This document shows positions 43,204 through 52,879 of a stretch of DNA of 62,882 nucleotides, in pieces. Made by a program: the position numbers and the translations under genes. Origin of the DNA: Caldisericum sp. (GTDB taxonomy: Bacteria; Caldisericota; Caldisericia; Caldisericales; Caldisericaceae); the NCBI GenBank assembly GCA_022759145.1, contig JAEMPV010000024.1, positions 3,021 through 65,902 on the forward strand. Direction: 5' to 3'. Numbering within the stretch: position 1 is the first letter of the stretch; every line of letters starts with the position of its first letter. The notes beneath the pieces are model-generated. The model ran no database searches. It saw only the letters and a program-made list of their open reading frames with translations, and was not told the origin of the DNA.

Positions 43204-44132
43204 AGAAAATCATTATTGCGATTTTTTTGCTTGTTGTGTTTGTTCTAATATTTTTTGCGATTAAATCTACCTCAGAAAATTCGGGTACGATTTCAGTTAA
43301 TTCTTTTCCTCAAAAGGCATCGGTATATTTAAACGGTGAGCTAAAAGGTGAAACACCATTAGTTATTAAATCCCTACCTTTTGGGAAATATCAAGTAACC
43401 GTCAAACTTCAGGGTTATAAAGATTACAACGAAGAAGTATCTTTAAATAGTTCGAACTCTAAAGTTTTCATAAATCCTATTCTTGAACATTCAGTTTTTT
43501 CGGTTAGTATAGATTCAGATCCACAAGGTGCAGATGTTTATATTGATGGAATACAGAAAGGCAAAACTCCTATAATTATTACCGACCTAGTTACAGGAAC
43601 AACTCACTTAATAGAACTGAAACTTGTAAATTTCAAGGATTGGAAACAGACAGTATCATCTGAAACTAACAATATGTTAACTATAAATGCAAAACTTGAA
43701 CCAATAACGACGGAAGTTATTATAAATTCGATTCCTTCCAATGCAACAGTCTACTTAAATGATGCTGAAGTTGGAAAAACTCCGCTTGATTTAAAGGATA
43801 TTGCGGAAGGCACATATAATTTAAGAGTAACCGTACCGCAATATGAACCTTACCAAGAGCAAATAGAAGTAAAAAAGGGTAATACAATAAAGAGAGATAT
43901 TGTTTTAACAAAAGCAAAGTATTACATTTCGATATCAAGTAATCCTTCTAATGCAAAGGTATTTATAGACGGTATGGAAGTAGGATTTACTCCTTATGAA
44001 AGTACATCTATAACGGAGGGAAGACATAAAATTCATTTAGAATTAGATGGTTATCTTCCTTACGAAACTGAAGTAACCATATCTCAAAACCAACCAACAA
44101 TTATTTCAATTAATCTTTTAAAATTACCGTAA
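43200..44132 (+). CDS. Exported protein with four PEGA repeats
   Basis: 310 residues. A membrane anchor or signal (about 3-20) is followed by four tandem PEGA domains of about 70 residues each. Each has the pattern PxxAxVYxxGxxxGxTPLxxxxLxxGxYxxxxxLxGYKxY; examples are QKASVYLNGELKGETPL, QGADVYIDGIQKGKTPI, SNATVYLNDAEVGKTPLDL and SNAKVFIDGMEVGFTPY. PEGA domains are beta-sandwich modules of envelope and S-layer proteins. Ends the lipM operon. A surface structural or polymer-binding role is inferred. Confidence 0.85.
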   Translation: MKKIIIAIFLLVVFVLIFFAIKSTSENSGTISVNSFPQKASVYLNGELKGETPLVIKSLPFGKYQVTVKLQGYKDYNEEVSLNSSNSKVFINPILEHSVFSVSIDSDPQGADVYIDGIQKGKTPIIITDLVTGTTHLIELKLVNFKDWKQTVSSETNNMLTINAKLEPITTEVIINSIPSNATVYLNDAEVGKTPLDLKDIAEGTYNLRVTVPQYEPYQEQIEVKKGNTIKRDIVLTKAKYYISISSNPSNAKVFIDGMEVGFTPYESTSITEGRHKIHLELDGYLPYETEVTISQNQPTIISINLLKLP

Positions 44133-44138
44133 AACTCC

Positions 44139-44144
44139 TATAAT
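44139..44144 (+). promoter_or_regulatory. -10 element of the SRP RNA gene
   Basis: A perfect TATAAT sits 6 bases before the predicted 5' end of the SRP RNA and begins 7 bases after the stop of the PEGA gene. The -35 is not obvious. Confidence 0.6.
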
Positions 44145-44150
44145 ATACTT

Positions 44151-44422
44151 AGGCTGTGCTAAAGCGGGGAGATAGCGGTGCCCTGTAACCCTGAACCCGC
44201 TACACAGGGGCTGACAATCTGTTGGAAGGCATACAGTTGTAAACCAGGGCTTGCTGAAAGGGCAATGAAGGCAGGACCTCAAGCAGTTTCAACCCTTGAA
44301 CCCCGTGAGCTCCGGAAGGAAGCAGCGGTAAGAGGGTCTGAAACCTGGCTTGAGTAACTCTTGCCGGAGCCTTGTAAGCAAGTACAGTTTGTAACTGTAT
44401 GTCAACCGCAGACGCACAGCCT
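44151..44422 (+). ncRNA. ffs: Signal recognition particle RNA, large bacterial type
   Basis: About 272 bases. The terminal helix is formed by AGGCTGTGC (44151-44159) and GCACAGCCT (44414-44422). The 5' Alu-like domain contains the familiar GCGGGGAGATAGCGGTGCCC region, and the S domain holds the highly conserved CTCCGGAAGGAAGCAGCGGT apical loop near 44310-44329. This large form, with an Alu domain, occurs in Bacillota, Thermotogota and other deep lineages rather than the short 4.5S of E. coli. It binds Ffh for co-translational membrane targeting. T-rich bases follow the 3' end. This fills the 314-base gap between coding genes; an open frame on the opposite strand here is a shadow. Confidence 0.93.
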
Positions 44423-44446
44423 TTATCAAAATAGGAGGCGTAAATA

Positions 44447-44734
44447 ATGGCAAGAGTAACTATTTTCTTGCATGGTGATTTAAGAGAAAAGTTAGGCATT
44501 GAAAGAATGCATTTAAAAGCAGACAATGTAAAAGAATTAATTGAACAACTAAAAGAAAAATTTCCAAACCTCGAAAGCGATATTAAATTCGGAAGAATTA
44601 TTATCCTTGTAAATGGAAGGAATATCGAAACACTTCTTGGCACTGACACACAATTCGAGGATTTTGATTTGGTAAGTTTAACTCTTAAGGATGGCGGAAT
44701 GATTGATTTCTTCCCTCCAGACGGTGGTGGGTAA
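44447..44734 (+). CDS. MoaD/ThiS-like beta-grasp sulfur carrier or small modifier
   Basis: 95 residues with a ubiquitin-like fold pattern: strand-helix VTIFLHGDLREKLG, the helix NVKELIEQLKEKFP, then RIIILVNGRNI and DGGMIDFFPPDGGG. The C-terminal Gly-Gly(-Gly) is the site of thiocarboxylate or conjugate formation in MoaD and ThiS. It could supply sulfur to molybdopterin, tungstopterin or thiamine, or act as a protein modifier. No E1-like MoeB/ThiF or MoaE partner lies nearby. AGGAGG precedes the ATG. Co-directional with the P-type ATPase (12-base gap). Confidence 0.78.
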   Translation: MARVTIFLHGDLREKLGIERMHLKADNVKELIEQLKEKFPNLESDIKFGRIIILVNGRNIETLLGTDTQFEDFDLVSLTLKDGGMIDFFPPDGGG

Positions 44735-44746
44735 TAGGAGGCATAA

Positions 44747-47275
44747 ATGGAAAATTTAGAAAAGATTCCAAAAGAACTTATCGAGCATGGACTTACAACT
44801 GAAGAAGCAGAAGAAAGATTAAAGAAGTTCGGAAGAAATGAGCTTCCCGAAGGCAAAAAAGAGTCGATATTCCAAAAATTTATTAGTCAGTTTAAGAACT
44901 TTCTCATCATTATTCTTATTTTTGCAAGCATAGTCTCCGCTGCATTTGGTGAATATATTGATACTTCGGTCATTCTTGCAATTGTTATCCTTAACGCTAT
45001 TCTCGGTGTAGTTCAGGAACAAAGAGCCGAGAATGCACTCGAAAAAGTAAAAAAACTTGCAAGCCCGGTTAGTACAGTCTTAAGAGACGGCCGTATCGTT
45101 AAAATTCCTTCCTCTATGATTGTGCCTTCCGATATTTTGCTTTTGGAGGCAGGAGACAAAATTCAAGCTGATGGAATTGTTGTTAAAGAAGTTAGTTTGT
45201 TTGTAGACGAGTCCATGCTAACAGGTGAATCAATTGCAGTTAAGAAAAATGCCTGTTACTCAAATCCAACCGAGGATTGCAAAGTTTATATGGGTACTGT
45301 TGTTGTAAAAGGAAAAGCAAAGGTACTTGTAACGGCAACTGGAATAAACACACAGTTAGGGAAAATAGCGGAAAAAATAAAAGAAACTAAAAAAGAGAAA
45401 ACACCTCTCGAGGTGCAACTTGATAACATAGGTAAACTTTTAGGTATTATTTTCCTTGCTGTTTCTGTGATAATATTCGGCATTGGTTTACTTAGAGGTG
45501 GTAAAATCCTTGACATGCTTCTTACAAGTGTATCTCTTGCTGTTGCTGCAATCCCCGAAGGACTGCCTGCTGTTGTTACTATAGTTCTTGCAATTGGCGT
45601 TTGGGAAATGGCAAAAAGAAATGCAGTAGTAAGAAACCTCCCAGCAGTCGAAACTTTAGGTGCAGTAACTTACATTTGCACCGATAAGACAGGGACGCTT
45701 ACTCAAAACAAAATGCGTATTGTTGGAATTTTTGAGGATGGACACATAAAACACGAACTAAATCTAAGCGAAAGATTAAAAAGAGTAATGATACTTTGTA
45801 ACGACGCCGATAAAGATAGAGGAGATCCTACAGAAATAGCTTTAATTGATTTTCTTGAAGACGAGGAAATTAAAGAGACAAGAAATAAGTTTGAAAGGGT
45901 TTCAGAAATTCCTTTTACCTCTGAGAGCAAGAGGATGACTACAGTTCATAGATTTTTTGATAAATACCTTGTTGTCTCAAAGGGTGCAGCTGAAATTATA
46001 CTTGGGTTGTCAAAGTTTGAAAAAAGTGGTTCAAAAGATTTAGAATTAACAGAGGAAAGGAAAAACGAACTTCTTAATATTGTAGAGCAATATGCCTCAC
46101 AAGGCTTAAGAATTCTTGCATTTGCAGAAAAAACCATAGACTCACTTTCAGAAAGTTCAGAAATGGACCTTACTTTCCTTGGTTTTGTATTGCTTAAAGA
46201 CCCACTTAGAAAAGAGGTTAGAGACGCAATCGATAAGTGTCGAAGCGCAGGAATTAAACCAGTAATGATAACAGGTGACCACCCTATAACCGCTTATGCG
46301 ATTGCAAGAGAGCTTGATTTTCCTGAAGGCGAGGTTCTAACAAGTAAAGATCTTGAAAAAATTAGCGACGAGGAACTTGCAAATATTGTGGGCGATGTGA
46401 CTGTGTTTGCAAGGATTAATCCTCTCGATAAACTACGAATTGTTAATGCTCTTCAAAAAAGGAATGAGGTTGTTGCAATGACTGGGGACGGAGTTAACGA
46501 CGCACCTGCCTTGAAAAAAGCAGACATTGGAGTTTCAATGGGGCTTATGGGAACAGAAGTAGCAAAAGAAGCATCCGATATGGTCCTCCTTGACGATAAC
46601 TTTGCAACATTAGTAAGTGCAGTATTCCAGGGGCGAACTATCTTTGAAAATATAAGAAAATTTATTGTTTACTTACTTTCATGTAATATTGCAGAAGTCC
46701 TCGTTATGTTCGTAGCGCTTATTTTAGGTTATCCTCCACCACTTCTTCCCCTTCACCTTCTCTGGTTAAATCTTGTTACAGACAGTTTCCCTGCACTTGC
46801 TTTAGGAATGGAAAAAGGCGAAGAACACCTAATGAAAAGGCCCCCGAGAGGAAAAAAAGAACCCATACTTACTAAATACCATTATGGAATTATTCTTACT
46901 CAAAGTATTGCGATAACTATTGCAACTTTATTAGGATTTATAATCAGCCTTAAAAGAACTTCAAACTTAAATGAAGCAAGGACTATTGCCTATATGGTGC
47001 TTGTGCTTGCAGAACTTCTCAGGGCGTATTCAGGAAGATCTTTTGAGGGCTATCTTTTTAGAATTGGTATTTTTACAAACAAATTTATGAATTTTTCGTT
47101 TATTTTCGGAATAGTTCTTCTCATTGCAACAATATATATACCTCAGTTAAGATTTATATTCAAGAATACTGTTCCAACAATTACGGAAAGTATGGATATA
47201 CTTCTTTTAGCGTTTTTACCATTTGTAATTTCTGAGTTTTCAAAAGTAATTAGAGTTGATGAATATGGGCATTAA
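44747..47275 (+). CDS. P-type Ca2+-transporting ATPase (P2A type)
   Basis: 842-residue cation pump. The phosphorylation site is [13 protein letters not shown], the nucleotide-binding segment includes KGAAE, the hinge is [22 protein letters not shown], and TGES is in the actuator domain. Transport residues match [16 protein letters not shown] in TM4, NIAEVLVMF in TM5, and [18 protein letters not shown] in TM6 (Glu, Asn, Thr, Asp ligands). Ca2+ export is therefore the best guess; Mn2+ is possible. About ten membrane helices. Shine-Dalgarno GGAGG. Confidence 0.92.
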   Translation: MENLEKIPKELIEHGLTTEEAEERLKKFGRNELPEGKKESIFQKFISQFKNFLIIILIFASIVSAAFGEYIDTSVILAIVILNAILGVVQEQRAENALEKVKKLASPVSTVLRDGRIVKIPSSMIVPSDILLLEAGDKIQADGIVVKEVSLFVDESMLTGESIAVKKNACYSNPTEDCKVYMGTVVVKGKAKVLVTATGINTQLGKIAEKIKETKKEKTPLEVQLDNIGKLLGIIFLAVSVIIFGIGLLRGGKILDMLLTSVSLAVAAIPEGLPAVVTIVLAIGVWEMAKRNAVVRNLPAVETLGAVTYICTDKTGTLTQNKMRIVGIFEDGHIKHELNLSERLKRVMILCNDADKDRGDPTEIALIDFLEDEEIKETRNKFERVSEIPFTSESKRMTTVHRFFDKYLVVSKGAAEIILGLSKFEKSGSKDLELTEERKNELLNIVEQYASQGLRILAFAEKTIDSLSESSEMDLTFLGFVLLKDPLRKEVRDAIDKCRSAGIKPVMITGDHPITAYAIARELDFPEGEVLTSKDLEKISDEELANIVGDVTVFARINPLDKLRIVNALQKRNEVVAMTGDGVNDAPALKKADIGVSMGLMGTEVAKEASDMVLLDDNFATLVSAVFQGRTIFENIRKFIVYLLSCNIAEVLVMFVALILGYPPPLLPLHLLWLNLVTDSFPALALGMEKGEEHLMKRPPRGKKEPILTKYHYGIILTQSIAITIATLLGFIISLKRTSNLNEARTIAYMVLVLAELLRAYSGRSFEGYLFRIGIFTNKFMNFSFIFGIVLLIATIYIPQLRFIFKNTVPTITESMDILLLAFLPFVISEFSKVIRVDEYGH

Positions 47276-47285
47276 GGAGGTAGGT

Positions 47286-48935
47286 ATGGAAAGAGTGGTA
47301 AGAGCCCCAAGAGGGACAAAGTTAAGTTGTAAGAGCTGGCAAACAGAAGCACCAATGAGGATGCTTATGAACAACCTCGATCCTGAGGTTGCAAAAGATC
47401 CTGCAAACTTGATTGTTTATGGTGGAACAGGCAAAGCAGCTAGAAATTGGGAGTGTTTCGATGCAATTGTTTCAACTCTTAAAGAGTTAGAAAACGATGA
47501 AACATTGCTTGTTCAGTCTGGCAAACCTGTAGCAGTATTTAAAACAAATGAATGGGCTCCAAGAGTCCTTATCTCAAATTCCATGCTTGTACCTAAGTGG
47601 GCAACCTGGGAATATTTTAGAGAACTTGAGGAAAGAGGACTCACAATGTATGGACAGATGACTGCTGGAAGCTGGATTTATATAGGCACACAGGGAATTC
47701 TGCAAGGCACATACGAGACATTTTTTGCAGTTGCAAAAAAATACTTTAACGGTTCATTAAGAGGAAAAATTGTAGTAACTGCAGGATTGGGAGAAATGGG
47801 AGGCGCACAGCCTCTTGCAGTGACCCTCAACGACGGAATCGTTATAGCGGTTGAAGTAGACAAAAGAATGATCGACAGACGTCTTAATACAGGCTATCTT
47901 GACACATGGACTGATAGTTATGAAGAAGCTGTAAGGATTGCTTTAGAATACAAGGAAAAGAATAAACCTATTTCAATAGGACTGCTTGGAAACATTGTAG
48001 ATGTTCTACCAAGAATGCTTAAGGAAGGTTTTATACCAGATGTATTAACTGACCAGACAGCTGCCCATGACCCATTAAATGGCTATATCCCGAAAGGTTT
48101 AAGTGTCGAGGAAGCGAAAATCTTAAGAAAAGAAAAACCCGAGGAATATTTGTCAAAAGTTTATGACTCGATGGTTGAACATGTGAATGCTATGGTTGAA
48201 ATGCAAAAGCATGGAGCAAAGGTGTTTGAATATGGGAATAATCTAAGAAGAAATGCCTTTGATCACGGAGCAAAAGATGCCTTTGAAATAGTAGGATACG
48301 TTCCAGAATATATAAGACCACTATTCTCTGAGGGAAAGGGTCCATTTAGATGGGTTGCTTTGTCTGGTGACCCTGAAGACATATATCTTACAGACGATGT
48401 TATATTGAAACTTTTCCCATACGATGAACACCTAAAAAAGTGGATTGACTTAGCACATAAAAAAGTCCATTTCCAGGGTCTACCTGCAAGGATCTGCTGG
48501 CTTGGACAGGGCGAAAGGGAAGCATTCGGACTTGAGATTAATAAATTGGTAAAAGAGGGAAAAATAAAAGCACCGATAGTAATAGGAAGAGACCACCACG
48601 ATACCGGATCAGTTGCATCTCCATACAGAGAGACAGAAAAAATGAAGGATGGCTCAGATGCAATTGCTGATTGGCCAATTTTAAATGCCTTATTAAATAC
48701 TGCATCAGGTGCAACATGGGTTTCCGTTCATCATGGTGGAGGAGTAGGTATTGGGTACTCAATTCATGCAGGATTCGTAATTGTAGCTGACGGAACTAAC
48801 TTAGCACACGAAAAACTTTCAAGGGTACTTCACAACGATCCTGCAAGCGGTGTAGTAAGGCACGCAGATGCAGGCTATGAAATTGCTATAGAAACAGCTA
48901 AAAAGCACAATATAAAAATGCCAATGCTTAAGTAA
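47286..48935 (+). CDS. hutU: Urocanate hydratase
   Basis: NAD-dependent urocanase of histidine breakdown (urocanate to imidazolonepropionate), 550 residues, typical length. Recognisable segments are [31 protein letters not shown], the NAD-binding [17 protein letters not shown], and the active-site region [16 protein letters not shown]. The ATG at 47286 has a strong AAGGAGG; an earlier in-frame ATG at 47256 lies inside the ATPase gene and is less likely. No other hut gene is in the window. Confidence 0.95.
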   Translation: MERVVRAPRGTKLSCKSWQTEAPMRMLMNNLDPEVAKDPANLIVYGGTGKAARNWECFDAIVSTLKELENDETLLVQSGKPVAVFKTNEWAPRVLISNSMLVPKWATWEYFRELEERGLTMYGQMTAGSWIYIGTQGILQGTYETFFAVAKKYFNGSLRGKIVVTAGLGEMGGAQPLAVTLNDGIVIAVEVDKRMIDRRLNTGYLDTWTDSYEEAVRIALEYKEKNKPISIGLLGNIVDVLPRMLKEGFIPDVLTDQTAAHDPLNGYIPKGLSVEEAKILRKEKPEEYLSKVYDSMVEHVNAMVEMQKHGAKVFEYGNNLRRNAFDHGAKDAFEIVGYVPEYIRPLFSEGKGPFRWVALSGDPEDIYLTDDVILKLFPYDEHLKKWIDLAHKKVHFQGLPARICWLGQGEREAFGLEINKLVKEGKIKAPIVIGRDHHDTGSVASPYRETEKMKDGSDAIADWPILNALLNTASGATWVSVHHGGGVGIGYSIHAGFVIVADGTNLAHEKLSRVLHNDPASGVVRHADAGYEIAIETAKKHNIKMPMLK

Positions 48936-48944
48936 ATAGTAAAA

Positions 48945-49021
48945 TGGCGCGCCCAGCAGGAGTCGAACCCGCAACCGACGGTTCCGTAGACCGTTGCTCT
49001 ATCCAGTTGAGCTATGGGCGC
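48945..49021 (-). tRNA. tRNA-Arg (anticodon ACG)
   Basis: Read on the minus strand, 77 bases: acceptor GCGCCCA paired with TGGGCGC, discriminator G and an encoded CCA. The anticodon stem ACGGT/ACCGT encloses the loop CTACGGA, giving anticodon ACG (A34, normally edited to inosine by TadA). The T arm contains GGTTCGACT. The 3' end lies 9 bases from the hutU stop. The remaining sequence up to 49140 holds its promoter and the wecC leader. Confidence 0.95.
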
Positions 49022-49030
49022 GTCTTTTTT

Positions 49031-49058
49031 ATTATATATCTTGAATCAATTTTTGCAA
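49031..49058 (-). promoter_or_regulatory. Promoter of tRNA-Arg
   Basis: Minus-strand TTGCAA (plus 49053-49058), 16-base spacer and TATAAT (plus 49031-49036), with the mature 5' end 10 bases beyond. The -35 TTGCAA is the same as in front of the small membrane protein at 30331. Confidence 0.6.
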
Positions 49059-49140
49059 TATCAGTTATAAACTTTGAAAAAAAAGGTTTTTAATATAAAA
49101 TACCGTTTGGAAGTTTAAATATAGTTTAGGAGGTTATAAG

Positions 49141-50433
49141 ATGGAAAAAATCGCTGTTATTGGGCTTGGCTTCGTTGGACTGCCGCTTTCTCTTACATAT
49201 GCTCTTCACGGCACAAAAGTCTACGGAATTGATATAAACAAAAATTATATCGAGTCTCTCAAAAAAGGGAAGACGCATGTTTATGAAGAATACAATGGAA
49301 AACATATCGAAGAAATTCTCAAAGAGAATTTAGAGAAAGGGTTGTTTGAACCTACGGACTCTTACGAGGAAGGGCTGAGAGAAGTAAAAGATATTATCGT
49401 AACAGTTGGAATTCCTATAGAAAAAGACTTAGTCGATATAAGTGTTTTTGAAAGCGCAATGGAATCAATTGGCAGGAACCTGAAGAAAGATTCACTCATA
49501 TTGATAAGGTCAACTGTCCCCCCTTTAGCAACCAAAAACATTGCAAAACCAATACTTGAGAGAGTAAGTGGATTAAAAGAAGGAGAAGACTTTTATATTG
49601 CCTACTCCTCTGAAAGAATTGCTGAAGGGAAAGCATTTGAGGAATTTCAAACAATGCCTGTTGCAGTTGCTGGATTGAGTAAAGAAGGAACCGAAAGAGC
49701 AAAAAAATTACTCGAGGTAATAAACCCTAATGTTATAGAAGCAAGTTCACCTGAAGTAGTTGAAATTTCAAAGCTTATAGAAAACGCTTCAAGAGATGTT
49801 AATATTGCTATTGTAAATGAACTTGCAACGCTTACAAATGCCTTGGGAGTCGATACAATGGAGGTAATAAAAGTTGCTAATACTCACAAAAGGGTAAAAC
49901 TCCTAACCCCCGGGATTGGAGTTGGTGGTCATTGCATACCTTTTGCCTCTAAATACATTTTTTATGTATCAGATAAAATTGGCCTCGATATGCCACTACT
50001 CCACGCAGCCCGTTTCGTCAACGACAGAAGACCAAAAGACATTTCTCTTATAATTGAGAGTGCGCTAAAGAAGGTTAACAAAAATATAGAACAATCTAAA
50101 ATTGGCTTTATAGGTATAGCCATGAAGGATAATTCTTCTGATATATCTGAGAGTCCTGCAGTAATGCTGAAAGAAATGTTAAAAAGTAGGGGTGCACAGG
50201 TAACATTTTTTGATCCAAAAGTGAAGGGTAATTTTAACGACTCTGAAGATAACTTAAATGCTCTTTTAAACGATAAAGATGTTATTGTTATTCCAATACT
50301 CCACGATGAAATAGATTACGACATCGAGAAGTGGAAAAACTATCTTAAGAAAGATGCAGTTATTTTTGACGCAAAGGGTATTATAAATAAAGACCGTGCG
50401 ACGGCTTTAGGCTTCCATTACTATACGATATGA
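49141..50433 (+). CDS. wecC: UDP-ManNAc dehydrogenase (nucleotide-sugar dehydrogenase)
   Basis: Four-electron NAD-dependent oxidation of UDP-N-acetylmannosamine to the uronic acid. 430 residues: N-terminal Rossmann VIGLGFVGLPLSLTYALHG, the middle ENASRDVNIAIVNELA dimer helix, the catalytic Cys in GVGGHCIPFASKY, and a C-terminal domain with IGFIGIAMKDNSSDISESPA. WecC-type identity is supported by the UDP-GlcNAc 2-epimerase (WecB) gene downstream in the operon. A related UDP-sugar specificity remains possible. AGGAGG lies upstream. First gene of a twelve-gene operon. Confidence 0.88.
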   Translation: MEKIAVIGLGFVGLPLSLTYALHGTKVYGIDINKNYIESLKKGKTHVYEEYNGKHIEEILKENLEKGLFEPTDSYEEGLREVKDIIVTVGIPIEKDLVDISVFESAMESIGRNLKKDSLILIRSTVPPLATKNIAKPILERVSGLKEGEDFYIAYSSERIAEGKAFEEFQTMPVAVAGLSKEGTERAKKLLEVINPNVIEASSPEVVEISKLIENASRDVNIAIVNELATLTNALGVDTMEVIKVANTHKRVKLLTPGIGVGGHCIPFASKYIFYVSDKIGLDMPLLHAARFVNDRRPKDISLIIESALKKVNKNIEQSKIGFIGIAMKDNSSDISESPAVMLKEMLKSRGAQVTFFDPKVKGNFNDSEDNLNALLNDKDVIVIPILHDEIDYDIEKWKNYLKKDAVIFDAKGIINKDRATALGFHYYTI

Positions 50434-51869
50434 GAATTGAAGTATTCGATATACCTGTAGACAACTTAACAAGAACTGAAGCAATTCAATACATAACTAA
50501 ATTAATGGAAGAAAGTAAACCCCATTTTGGCGTTGCCATCAATCCTGAAAAAGCACTCAAAGCATACAATGATGAAGAACTTCTAAATATTATAAGAAAA
50601 TCAGATCTAAATTTTGTTGATGGTATAGGAATAATTTTTGCTGCAAAAATATTTAAAGGGATTAAAATAAAAGAAAGGGTAACGGGCATTGATCTCTTCT
50701 CGGACTTACTAAAAGTTTCTGAAACAAATGGCTATAAGGTCTATTTTCTTGGAACAAAAGAAGAAAGTCTTAAAAAAGCAATTGAAAATATAAAAAAAGA
50801 TTTTCCAAATCTTCAAATTGCTGGTTTCCACAATGGCTACTTCGATACAGATGAGGAAGTTGTAGGTGAAATTGCAAAATCAGGTGCTGATATTCTCTTT
50901 GTAGGGATGGGTTCTCCAAAACAAGAAAAATTTATCTTCAGAAATCTTGAGAAACTGAATGTAAAATTTGCAATGGGAGTTGGTGGCACATTTAATGTAT
51001 ACGCACAGGAGTTTAAAAGAGCACCTTATATTGTTCAGAAACTTGGCTTAGAGTGGCTTTATAGATTTATTCTTGACCCTAAAAGGCTACCAAGAATACT
51101 GAGCCTTCCTAAATTTTTAAATGAGGCGTATAAGAGAAGGAGTAACAATAAAGAGGTAGTTGAATTTTTAGGAATAAAAGTTTCAAATAGGCCTTTAAAA
51201 GAAAATCTTTCAATTGTTGAAGATTTTATAAAGCAAGGCAACTTTCACCTAATTGTAACGATAAATGGTGAGATGCTATCGAGAGCAATTAGTGACAAAG
51301 AGTTTTTGAACATCTTAAGAAACGCTGATCTTGTTATTCCTGATGGAATAGGCGTTGTACTCGGTGCAAGAAGATTTGGACAGCGCATCACTCAAAGAAT
51401 TCCTGGAATCGAATTTGCATGGGAGCTCTTAAGAGAAGCAGAATCCAAAAATTATAGGGTGTTCTTATTGGGCGCAAAGGAAGAAGTTCTTGAAGTGGCA
51501 ACCAAAAAGATCAAAGAGAGTTTTCCGAATTTAAACATTGTTGGAACTCATAGCGGTTATTTTAATACAGATAACGAAGTAAGAGAGCAAATTAACAAGG
51601 CAAACCCTGATATACTCTTTGTTGGAATGGGAGGCATAAAACAAGAAAAATGGATTGTAAAAAACAGAGACTTAAATATTCCTGTAAATATTGGGATTGG
51701 TGGATCATTCGATGTCTGGAGCGGAAGAGTAAAAAGGGCGCCTCTTTGGGTAAGAAAAATGGGTATTGAATGGCTATATAGAACTGTTACGCAACCTGAA
51801 AGAATATGGAGACTTAAAAACCTTGTCGTTCTTTCCTTTAAGTTGCTTATAGGGAGGATCGAGGATTGA
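50430..51869 (+). CDS. Tandem TagA/WecG-family glycosyltransferase (two domains fused)
   Basis: 479 residues made of two complete WecG/TagA/CpsF domains, about 1-235 and 242-479. Each has the base-like Asp of VDGIGI / PDGIGV, a G(T/A)KEE strand turn (YFLGTKEE, FLLGAKEE), GYFDTDEEV / GYFNTDNEV, ILFVGMGSPKQEKF / ILFVGMGGIKQEKW, and a C-terminal GLEWLYR / GIEWLYR with basic residues that, in TagA, help membrane binding. TagA adds ManNAc (WecG adds ManNAcA) to GlcNAc-PP-undecaprenol. Two linked sites may perform successive or distinct transfers. The fusion appears genuine: no stop or frameshift. Confidence 0.9.
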   Translation: MRIEVFDIPVDNLTRTEAIQYITKLMEESKPHFGVAINPEKALKAYNDEELLNIIRKSDLNFVDGIGIIFAAKIFKGIKIKERVTGIDLFSDLLKVSETNGYKVYFLGTKEESLKKAIENIKKDFPNLQIAGFHNGYFDTDEEVVGEIAKSGADILFVGMGSPKQEKFIFRNLEKLNVKFAMGVGGTFNVYAQEFKRAPYIVQKLGLEWLYRFILDPKRLPRILSLPKFLNEAYKRRSNNKEVVEFLGIKVSNRPLKENLSIVEDFIKQGNFHLIVTINGEMLSRAISDKEFLNILRNADLVIPDGIGVVLGARRFGQRITQRIPGIEFAWELLREAESKNYRVFLLGAKEEVLEVATKKIKESFPNLNIVGTHSGYFNTDNEVREQINKANPDILFVGMGGIKQEKWIVKNRDLNIPVNIGIGGSFDVWSGRVKRAPLWVRKMGIEWLYRTVTQPERIWRLKNLVVLSFKLLIGRIED

Positions 51870-52879
51870 AAGCAGTTGTTTCTGGTTACTTTGGGTTCGG
51901 TAACTTAGGGGATGAAGCAATAAGACAGGTTATTGAAGTTGAATTACCTAAAATTGGAATAGAACCGGTTTTTCTTGCGAAAAATAAGGTAAAGAGAAAC
52001 GAAATTAAGAGAACCAATCCAATAGAAATTTTTAAAGCACTACAAAACTCTGATGTTGCTATTTCTGGTGGTGGTGGTTTATTGCAAGATAAGACAAGTT
52101 CAAGAAGCCTTTATTATTACCTTTCTCTTATTTATTTACCAAAACTTTTTGGAAAGAAAAGTGTTGTTTTTGCCCAGGGAATAGGTCCTCTTAAAAATGA
52201 AAGAAACCGAAAACTTACAACAGAAATACTAAATAAGATTGACTTAATAACCGTAAGGGATCTGGAATCAAAAAAAATTCTTGAGGAAATAGGAGTTAAA
52301 AAAGAAATACATGTAACTCAAGATCTTGCTTTCCTATACCAACCTAAAAATTTAAAGAAAATTGAGTTTAATGAACCCTACAATGTACTTCAGGTTAAAG
52401 GAGGAGAGCCTGTTGATATTGAAGAACTTTCTGATATAGCGCGTTTCATGCATTATAAGACAGAAAATGAGACCTTAATCGTTCCTTTTTACAAAGATGT
52501 GGACTTAAATATCGCAAAAGAAATAGAAGCAAGGACAAAGTTTAAAGTATTTATTCCTGAAAATATTGATGATGTGCTTTCTATTTTAAACGGTGCAGAG
52601 GTAGTTATTGGAATGAGATATCACTCGGTAGTTTTTTCTACAATGCTTGAGAAACCTGTATTACCAGTTTACTATGACGATAAAGTAAGAAATATATCAA
52701 AATTGTTTGAATTAGATGGGATAGAAATTTCTGAACTGAGACTTTCTGAATTTTCAAAGATCTTTTTAAAGTTTATTAGAGAAAAGGATTCATTTGCAAA
52801 CAAAATTCACGAGAAATTAATAAAGGCAAAAAACGATGCAAAAAGAAACTTTGATTTACTTATACAGCTCGTACATTAA
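51866..52879 (+). CDS. csaB: Polysaccharide pyruvyl transferase CsaB
   Basis: GT-B-like enzyme of 337 residues that adds a pyruvate ketal to wall polysaccharide, classically ManNAc in secondary cell-wall polymers, creating the ligand for SLH domains. Motifs GYFGFGNLGDEAI at the N-terminus, ISGGGGLLQDKTS, VFAQGIGPL, TVRDLESKKIL and the C-terminal VIGMRYHSVVFS are typical of CsaB. It overlaps the TagA fusion by 4 bp. No SLH protein is encoded in the window. Confidence 0.9.
   Translation: MKAVVSGYFGFGNLGDEAIRQVIEVELPKIGIEPVFLAKNKVKRNEIKRTNPIEIFKALQNSDVAISGGGGLLQDKTSSRSLYYYLSLIYLPKLFGKKSVVFAQGIGPLKNERNRKLTTEILNKIDLITVRDLESKKILEEIGVKKEIHVTQDLAFLYQPKNLKKIEFNEPYNVLQVKGGEPVDIEELSDIARFMHYKTENETLIVPFYKDVDLNIAKEIEARTKFKVFIPENIDDVLSILNGAEVVIGMRYHSVVFSTMLEKPVLPVYYDDKVRNISKLFELDGIEISELRLSEFSKIFLKFIREKDSFANKIHEKLIKAKNDAKRNFDLLIQLVH

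Noticed and set aside
43200-44132. Repeat array resembling a short tandem DNA repeat
   Set aside because: The periodicity is at protein level (PEGA domains) and the DNA copies have diverged; not a DNA repeat or CRISPR.
44200-44856. 218-residue open frame on the minus strand
   Set aside because: It runs antisense through the SRP RNA and the MoaD-like gene, with low-complexity Ser-rich translation; a shadow frame.
49074-49099. TTGAAA and TATAAA as a promoter for the wecC operon
   Set aside because: The spacer would be only 14 bases and other A/T-rich hexamers are equally likely; not supported enough to list.
52836-52879. 44-bp overlap of csaB and comF as a sign of a sequencing error
   Set aside because: Both reading frames stay typical to their ends, and the ComF N-terminal cysteine region lies just after the overlap; a somewhat later start is the simpler explanation.
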